Positions 13,328-17,474 of a stretch of 17,474 nt of DNA are shown here, one piece after another. The translations under genes were made by a program, and so were the position numbers. Source of the stretch: an uncultured Bacteroidales bacterium (GTDB lineage: Bacteria > Bacteroidota > Bacteroidia > Bacteroidales > UBA932); NCBI GenBank assembly GCA_900546445.1, contig URCV01000038.1, positions 1 to 17,474 on the forward strand, written 5' to 3'. How positions within the stretch are numbered: position 1 is the first letter of the stretch; the number at the start of each line of letters is the position of its first letter. The notes beneath the pieces are model-generated. The model was not told the origin of the DNA. It saw nothing but the letters and a program-made list of their open reading frames with translations, and did no database searches.

Positions 13328-16012
13328 TTACTTAACTATAGTCGTAGAGGCTCCAGAAGTTGTTGACCCATTATCAACAAACACGGGAGAAGGCAACTTC
13401 TGCAAAAATGATTTATTCTTATTTGGCACTCGACTTTTGGATATATTCGAAGCTGATATCGTTTTTTGATCAAATGCGACAAAAGTCTCATAATCATATA
13501 CGAAAGACTCATCTGCCAATGTATTCACATTTTTATAGATGGCCTCACGACATGGTGCATTGAACCCTGTGGCAGCAGTCCTCATTATACTGTTCTCTGT
13601 AGGACGCCAGATACCATAAGCATATTTCTCAAGCCCACCTTCAAATACTCCGATTCCTTGATTGGAATAACGTTCATCTAATAAAAAACGTGACCACTTT
13701 ACAGCATTTGAATCATTAGTTATGTCCACATTAGGCCAAAAACCCTCTGAACTCTTCTGTTTAAAGTTGTACTCGTCATAAAATGTCAATCCTTCTTGAT
13801 CATATTCATCAGCAAGTTTCCCTATTGCATGCCCGAACTCATGACATATTACTGCATGAAAGTCCAAGTCATCTTTTTCCAAAGATGTCAGAACTAGCGA
13901 TGAGCCTGAAGTGAAAAAATATGTAGTCCCTGCATGCAAGTGGCAATTGGACACAATTATAATGTATGGTACCGGTCTACCTGTTGCAAATTCATATCCA
14001 TAATCTGGAAGGGTGGCTCTCATATAATCATCGATTGTACCATCAAATGCAGCATCAATACGCGATGACATATCATTGAATACCAATGAAAATGCCGTGA
14101 TGCCTTCTATTTTTTCGTGTTCTGAAACCGCATACGTGATATAGACATTAAAGTAGTCCCTTAATGCTTTTAGTGGCTCCTCAGTAAATATATTCTCAAT
14201 GGCATTTTTAAGATCTTTATCGTATGTTCCGTCATTGATAAGCCTATCCGAATAGGCATCTCCCATAAGAACTATATCGATCCCTTTCCCCATTGTTGCC
14301 TTTTGAATGAGTTTGTACGTATAATCCTTACTATAATCCCTGCTCTTATAGAATTCTGCAAATATGTCTTCAAGTGCAGGGAACTCCTCATCGGGCGTAA
14401 TCCTTTTGATGAAGTAATTCATAGAAGAATCCGGCATCTTCGCAGCGTCACTACACATCTTACTCCATGTTAAATCAGAAGCCCTTACAATGCATTGTTT
14501 ACGCTTAATCGCTATATTTTGGCACATGCTTGTTATCTCCACAGAAGCTAAATCAAAATTTGATAAATCAAGTTTTTGTAGGCTACAACAATTATTGAAT
14601 ATCCCTGTCATAACTTTGCAGCGTCGTGTATCAAAAGAACAAAGATTCAATTCTCTCAAGTTTCGACATCCCTCGAACATGGCACTCATATCTATCACAT
14701 GCGTTGTATTAAAGGATGATAGATCTAACCTTTCAAGTTTCCTGCAATTTCTAAACATTGACCAAAAATTGACAGCACTTGAGGTGTTAATGAATTCAGC
14801 GTTAAATTCTTTTAAATTGTGGCACTCGTATAAGAAACATGCAAAGTCTGTAGCTTCCGAAGTATCAACTCCAGTAAAATCGATTTTTTCCAAGGATTCC
14901 CAATTCCAAAACATATGAGATGTCACATTTTTTAAATTAAACGACTCCTTAGGCGTATAATAATTGACAATGGTACTATTCAATTCAAAGAATACTGGTC
15001 CATTTTCTGTACCAAGATTTATACCGGTTGTTTTACTGCTTGACGGATGAAAATGGACTTCGGTTATGTTTTTTTTATCCACGCCATCGGGTAAAACCGA
15101 CATCATTATGGCCTCATCTTTTATTGGCACAAAAGTCAGATCTTTATCTTTATTGTATAACCTTTTGAAGACAGAACGTTTGATTTGTGCCTTACCTTCC
15201 GTTAAGTATGTAGCTTTCTCATTGTCCTTTCGAAATGTAACAAGAAGAGGAAATGTTTGTTCAAAAGGATACGACGTTTCATCATTCTCAAATGGAAACA
15301 TAATAGCATAATAATACTTTCCAACCTCAAAATACGTACTACCTTCAGGTCGAACAATTACCTCTGGAAATGTGGTGTTGCCTGACGGCTGGTTTTTGTC
15401 ATTCTTAAAATCATAGTTCAAATAAACTAGTCCTGATAGCGCATAGCCATTAAGATTTTTGAATGAAACTTCTTTTATGCCATCTTGTGAAACAGAGAAT
15501 TTTACACCACCACATATATTTCTAAACTGAAGATTCTCATCTTTAGATATAGCGACGCTGACAAATGCTTTGTGGTCAAATGAACCGCATGGCGCCGTCT
15601 GTACTGTCGGTATAGTAACATTTATATGGCTTGATTTAAATGCGATATTTTCGCTATTATATGGGAATACAGCCACATATTCTTCAGCTTCGCGGAAATC
15701 ATCCCCATTATAGACAAACTCAGTAGATGGAGATGCTTCTTTATTGGTCGAAACAAATTTAAGGGGGTGAGTGTAGTAGCCATATTCACTACTATAAAAC
15801 TGAGGAAATAAGTTTATCTCATCCCCCGGCGACCACCAGACACTGCCGTCTTCCTGAAGGACGGTCTTTGTCTCCGGGGCCCAATCGGCGTGAAAAACAA
15901 CTTCGCGCAATTCTTCTTGTGGTGAAGGCTCCAAATTAGGTGTAGTGCAGCCGGCAATATTTAGCATGCAGAACATCCCACAACACAATCTTTTTGTTAA
16001 ATCCGTGCTCAT
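13328..16012 (-). CDS. Chimeric surface lipoprotein: fimbrillin-like domain, BspA-type LRRs and M64 metallopeptidase
   Basis: This 894-aa protein is predicted to be an anchored peptidase. The frame extends upstream to 16057, but the ATG at 16012 places the lipobox IAGC properly (C22) and lies 1 nt after the preceding stop. Residues about 35-290 look like a fimbrillin/Mfa-like beta domain (ETKTVLQEDGSVWWSPGDEI is its typical opening). Residues 374-477 are four consecutive 26-residue BspA-type (DUF285) leucine-rich repeats, for example LERLDLSSFNTTHVIDMSAM followed by FEGCRN, with a fifth partial unit to about 500. The M64 domain is at about 576-847 (GIDIVLMGDAYSD at its start). Its zinc motif HEFGH has H724, E725 and H728, followed by the conserved L-x-D-E-Y. 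Family members include the IgA-cleaving peptidase of Clostridium ramosum, but the substrate here is unknown. Codon use is more AT-rich than in the PUL. Confidence 0.88.
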   Translation of the reverse strand: MSTDLTKRLCCGMFCMLNIAGCTTPNLEPSPQEELREVVFHADWAPETKTVLQEDGSVWWSPGDEINLFPQFYSSEYGYYTHPLKFVSTNKEASPSTEFVYNGDDFREAEEYVAVFPYNSENIAFKSSHINVTIPTVQTAPCGSFDHKAFVSVAISKDENLQFRNICGGVKFSVSQDGIKEVSFKNLNGYALSGLVYLNYDFKNDKNQPSGNTTFPEVIVRPEGSTYFEVGKYYYAIMFPFENDETSYPFEQTFPLLVTFRKDNEKATYLTEGKAQIKRSVFKRLYNKDKDLTFVPIKDEAIMMSVLPDGVDKKNITEVHFHPSSSKTTGINLGTENGPVFFELNSTIVNYYTPKESFNLKNVTSHMFWNWESLEKIDFTGVDTSEATDFACFLYECHNLKEFNAEFINTSSAVNFWSMFRNCRKLERLDLSSFNTTHVIDMSAMFEGCRNLRELNLCSFDTRRCKVMTGIFNNCCSLQKLDLSNFDLASVEITSMCQNIAIKRKQCIVRASDLTWSKMCSDAAKMPDSSMNYFIKRITPDEEFPALEDIFAEFYKSRDYSKDYTYKLIQKATMGKGIDIVLMGDAYSDRLINDGTYDKDLKNAIENIFTEEPLKALRDYFNVYITYAVSEHEKIEGITAFSLVFNDMSSRIDAAFDGTIDDYMRATLPDYGYEFATGRPVPYIIIVSNCHLHAGTTYFFTSGSSLVLTSLEKDDLDFHAVICHEFGHAIGKLADEYDQEGLTFYDEYNFKQKSSEGFWPNVDITNDSNAVKWSRFLLDERYSNQGIGVFEGGLEKYAYGIWRPTENSIMRTAATGFNAPCREAIYKNVNTLADESFVYDYETFVAFDQKTISASNISKSRVPNKNKSFLQKLPSPVFVDNGSTTSGASTTIVK

Positions 16013-16013
16013 A

Positions 16014-16580
16014 TTAGTTATTAGTATTTGTTTGTTCAATTTCTCCGTTTTCATCAACTCTAAGTTCTACCGACTTCCCATTTCCTTTAAGGGTAATGCT
16101 TTTAAAATGTTTTAGGGCTGTTTTTATGTTGGCGATTGCAACTTGGAGTTTTCCGTTATCGTCTTTTTTCATAGACGGCATCAAATACCTAAGAACAATA
16201 TCAATTAAGCCAATGTCGATTGATATCAGATTGATATTGACGTCCATGAGATTGACATTTATATTAACCATGTCGAAAAGAAAGTTAATAATGATACTTC
16301 CTTGTTCAATGCTCTCAATCTTTGCAACATCCGTAAATGACCTGGTTGACAATTTAGTACGTTTTGCAAGGTCGTGTTGAAGTATCATTCTGAAACCAGA
16401 TAGGATGTTTTCCAAATCTATGCACCTTATTGATGTGTCATAGTTAATCGTCAAACATAAAGACTCCTGTGGATGAATTCGGGATTGTCCTTTTTCTTCC
16501 ATATATTTGAATAATGTGTCCGGTGACTGCCCGACCCGAACGGGTACAAAAAAAGACGTGGGAGTCTTACTTTTGCTCAT
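16014..16580 (-). CDS. Hypothetical protein, 188 aa, first gene of the minus-strand cluster
   Basis: I do not recognise this protein. The ATG at 16580 is preceded by a purine-rich GGATGATGGG and is preferred over the in-frame ATG at 16622 (which would add 14 residues). There is no signal peptide or clear transmembrane helix, so it should be cytoplasmic. The layout is a polar N-terminus (MSKSKTPTSFFVPVRVGQS), a stretch reading SIRCIDLENILSGFRMIL, then IESIEQGSIIINFLFDM. After that comes a striking alternating Val/Ile-Asn segment (VNINVNLMDVNINL, then ISIDIGLIDIVL), which suggests edge strands or a coil, and a C-terminal part with KTALKHFKSITLKGNGKS and an acidic, Asn-rich tail. The order 'helix around a putative partner site, then KSI-x-x-GS-type strand' occurs in several uncharacterised phage- or island-linked families, but I would not assign it. 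It is read into the M64 gene with a 1-nt gap. Confidence 0.75.
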   Translation of the reverse strand: MSKSKTPTSFFVPVRVGQSPDTLFKYMEEKGQSRIHPQESLCLTINYDTSIRCIDLENILSGFRMILQHDLAKRTKLSTRSFTDVAKIESIEQGSIIINFLFDMVNINVNLMDVNINLISIDIGLIDIVLRYLMPSMKKDDNGKLQVAIANIKTALKHFKSITLKGNGKSVELRVDENGEIEQTNTNN

Positions 16581-16632
16581 CCCATCATCCGGCCTTGGCT
16601 GCCAATCGTAAAGGATAAGCAACTGCAGCTAG

Positions 16633-16681
16633 CCCACGTCAAGATGATATACAGTACGACACCACGCCTATACAGACGTGG
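16633..16681. repeat. Inverted repeat in the leader of the minus-strand cluster
   Basis: CCACGTC (16634-16640) and GACGTGG (16675-16681) are complementary over 7 bp with a 34-nt loop, and the same motif recurs as GACGTGGG at 16555-16562 inside the start of the 188-aa gene. With three copies, either of two mutually exclusive hairpins could form, which would be compatible with leader control, but 7-8 bp arms can also arise by chance. Confidence 0.25.
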
Positions 16682-16881
16682 ATGACCGAATTGTCATCAC
16701 AAGTGGACGCTCCCGTTGCCGTTTCTTCTTTACGATTAATCAAATTGCCAAGTTTGATGATAGAAGAAAAACGTCAAGTAACGTCTTATTATGTCTGCCC
16801 ACCCATCCCTGCAATCAAATCAGCAGCATCAAGATAATCTAATAAACACTCCGTTTTGATCGCCTGGCTAGCTGAGCATCA

Positions 16882-16912
16882 CAAAGATACACTATTTTAT
16901 CAAAAGAACAAC
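16882..16912 (-). promoter_or_regulatory. Bacteroides-type promoter for the minus-strand cluster
   Basis: On the minus strand, TATCTTTG (16889-16882) matches the Bacteroides -7 consensus TAnnTTTG exactly. A GTTG (16912-16909) lies 19 nt upstream, three of four bases of the -33 element TTTG. Transcription would start near 16875 and run leftwards into the 188-aa gene, the M64 lipoprotein and the 48-aa peptide. The two elements face away from the AlbA_2 gene, so the region is divergent. Confidence 0.65.
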
Positions 16913-16991
16913 CTCAGAACATTGATAATTCAGAAAATAATCAGATTTACCGAGCGATTAATAAAACCATTCCCGGATAAAGATTTTTCAT

Positions 16992-16999
16992 TATCTTTA
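16992..16999 (+). promoter_or_regulatory. Possible -7 element upstream of the AlbA_2 gene
   Basis: TATCTTTA differs from TAnnTTTG only at the last base and would place the transcription start about 20 nt before the ATG at 17029. No good TTTG lies 19-21 nt upstream, so this is weak. Confidence 0.25.
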
Positions 17000-17028
17000 T
17001 AGACGACAAACGGTAGAATTAAATATTT

Positions 17029-17474
17029 ATGACATTTGAGGAGGTACAGAAACTTGTCTTAGAAGATGAAGGACGTCGTTTGGAACTCAAAAAGAGTACC
17101 GGCGAGTTGAAAGATGGTATGCATTCAGCATGCGCTTTTTTAAATTCTGACGGAGGTTATTTACTTTTTGGCATTACACCCAATTCACTGAAAGTCATAG
17201 GTCAGCAAGTTACGGATGCCACCAAGCGAGAAATTGCACAGTCCATAAGCGGACTTGAGCCTGCTATTGATGTGAAGGTGGACTATGTTGATGTGCCTAA
17301 TTCTAACGGGAATAAAGTTGTAGTAATGTATTTTGACGGATGGGTATGGGGAAAACAGCCTTATACTTATCACGGGTGCCCATATTACAAGCCGGAAAGT
17401 ATTACTAAACAGATGCCTCGAGAGATGTTTGAAGAGCGACTAAAAGCCGCAAAACCACATCTTTTCGGGTGGGA
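17029..17474 (+). CDS. AlbA_2 (Schlafen-type) domain protein, N-terminal part (cut by window edge)
   Basis: 148 codons are visible and the frame is open at the right edge. The N-terminal domain is the AlbA_2/Schlafen-AlbA type, recognised from LELKKSTGEL, then HSACAFLNSDGGYLLFGI (conserved Glu-Lys and Asn-x-x-GG positions), the VDYVDVPNSNGNKVVVMYF strand pair, and PYTYHGCPYYKPESITKQMP. In Bacteroidetes such proteins commonly continue with an ATPase-like (HATPase_c) domain and are annotated as putative transcriptional regulators or ATP-binding proteins; that part is not visible, so which it is remains open. The start at 17029 follows an A/T-rich leader and the hydrophilic MTFEEVQKLV beginning is typical. 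It diverges from the minus-strand cluster and could regulate it or simply be a neighbour. Confidence 0.85.
   Translation, partial: MTFEEVQKLVLEDEGRRLELKKSTGELKDGMHSACAFLNSDGGYLLFGITPNSLKVIGQQVTDATKREIAQSISGLEPAIDVKVDYVDVPNSNGNKVVVMYFDGWVWGKQPYTYHGCPYYKPESITKQMPREMFEERLKAAKPHLFGW

Larger units (their letters stand above)
16581..17028. other. Intergenic region between divergent genes, with a long leader for the minus-strand cluster
   Basis: No convincing gene lies here. The region contains the minus-strand promoter (16882-16912) and therefore a leader of about 300 nt before the 188-aa gene, plus the short leader of the AlbA_2 gene. Two weak frames exist: 51 codons on + (16682-16837) and 34 codons on - (16639-16743, TTG start). 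Neither has enough support to be called. The inverted repeat CCCACGTC (16633-16640) faces GACGTGG (16675-16681) and also GACGTGGG (16555-16562), so a stem could form in the leader. Confidence 0.6.

Noticed and set aside
13360..15311. Several + strand frames of 60-140 codons opposite the M64 gene
   Set aside because: They are antisense shadows of a clearly coding minus-strand gene, with no signals or motifs of their own.
16013..16057. Earlier start (16057) for the M64 lipoprotein
   Set aside because: It would overlap the upstream gene by 44 nt and leave a 36-residue pre-lipobox region with the hydrophobic core too far in. The ATG at 16012, 1 nt after the stop, gives a normal signal.
16534..16545. 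ACCCG-AA-CGGGT palindrome next to an A-run as a terminator
   Set aside because: On the + strand it is followed by A rather than T, and on the minus strand the T-run precedes the stem. It lies inside the 188-aa coding region.
16682..16837. 51-codon + strand frame in the intergenic region
   Set aside because: It has an ATG and stays open, but its product shows no recognisable motif, no ribosome-binding site and no conserved partner. It lies opposite the minus-strand leader.
1..17474. tRNA or rRNA genes, CRISPR arrays, insertion sequences, attachment sites
   Set aside because: I saw no cloverleaf-like segments, regularly spaced repeats, transposase motifs or flanking direct repeats in the window.

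Overview
The window looks like a chromosomal segment from a Bacteroidales bacterium, probably gut-associated. The evidence is a complete SusC/SusD locus driven by an ECF sigma factor and a FecR-type anti-sigma factor, several lipoproteins with SPII signal peptides, A/T-rich leaders in place of strong Shine-Dalgarno sites, and a promoter of the Bacteroides TTTG / TAnnTTTG type. I cannot name the genus from sequence alone.

Layout. (1) Positions 1-1219 hold the 3' part of a MATE-family exporter. (2) Positions 1226-13038 hold a polysaccharide-utilisation locus (PUL), all on the + strand and very tightly packed: ECF sigma factor, FecR anti-sigma, a SusC transporter with an N-terminal STN signalling domain, SusD, a SusE/F-position lipoprotein with two related C-terminal modules, a TolB/PD40-type beta-propeller lipoprotein, and a GH20 beta-hexosaminidase lipoprotein that overlaps the propeller gene by 38 bp. 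(3) A strong hairpin at 13082-13114, with A and T runs on its flanks, can terminate transcription from both sides. (4) Positions 13153-16580 hold a visibly more AT-rich minus-strand cluster, read from right to left: an unrecognised 188-aa protein, then (1 nt later) an 894-aa lipoprotein joining a fimbrillin-like domain, BspA-type leucine-rich repeats and an M64 metallopeptidase domain, then a 48-aa peptide gene that is easy to overlook. A good Bacteroides-type promoter sits at 16882-16912, about 300 nt upstream of the first gene. (5) From 17029 to the right edge, on the + strand, is the N-terminal part of an AlbA_2 (Schlafen-type) protein.

How it works together. In the PUL, a HexNAc-containing glycan would be bound at the surface by SusD and the accessory lipoproteins, trimmed by the GH20 enzyme, and imported by SusC. 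Occupied SusC would signal through its STN domain to FecR, releasing the sigma factor. Only 6 nt separate fecR from susC, so regulator and transport genes probably share a transcript. An 8-bp inverted repeat just upstream of the fecR start may be a regulatory site. ECF-regulated PULs with GH20 enzymes are commonly aimed at host mucin or N-glycans; that is inference here.

The least familiar part is the minus-strand cluster (protein of unknown function, chimeric M64 surface peptidase, tiny peptide). It is the best candidate in the window for an undescribed system.
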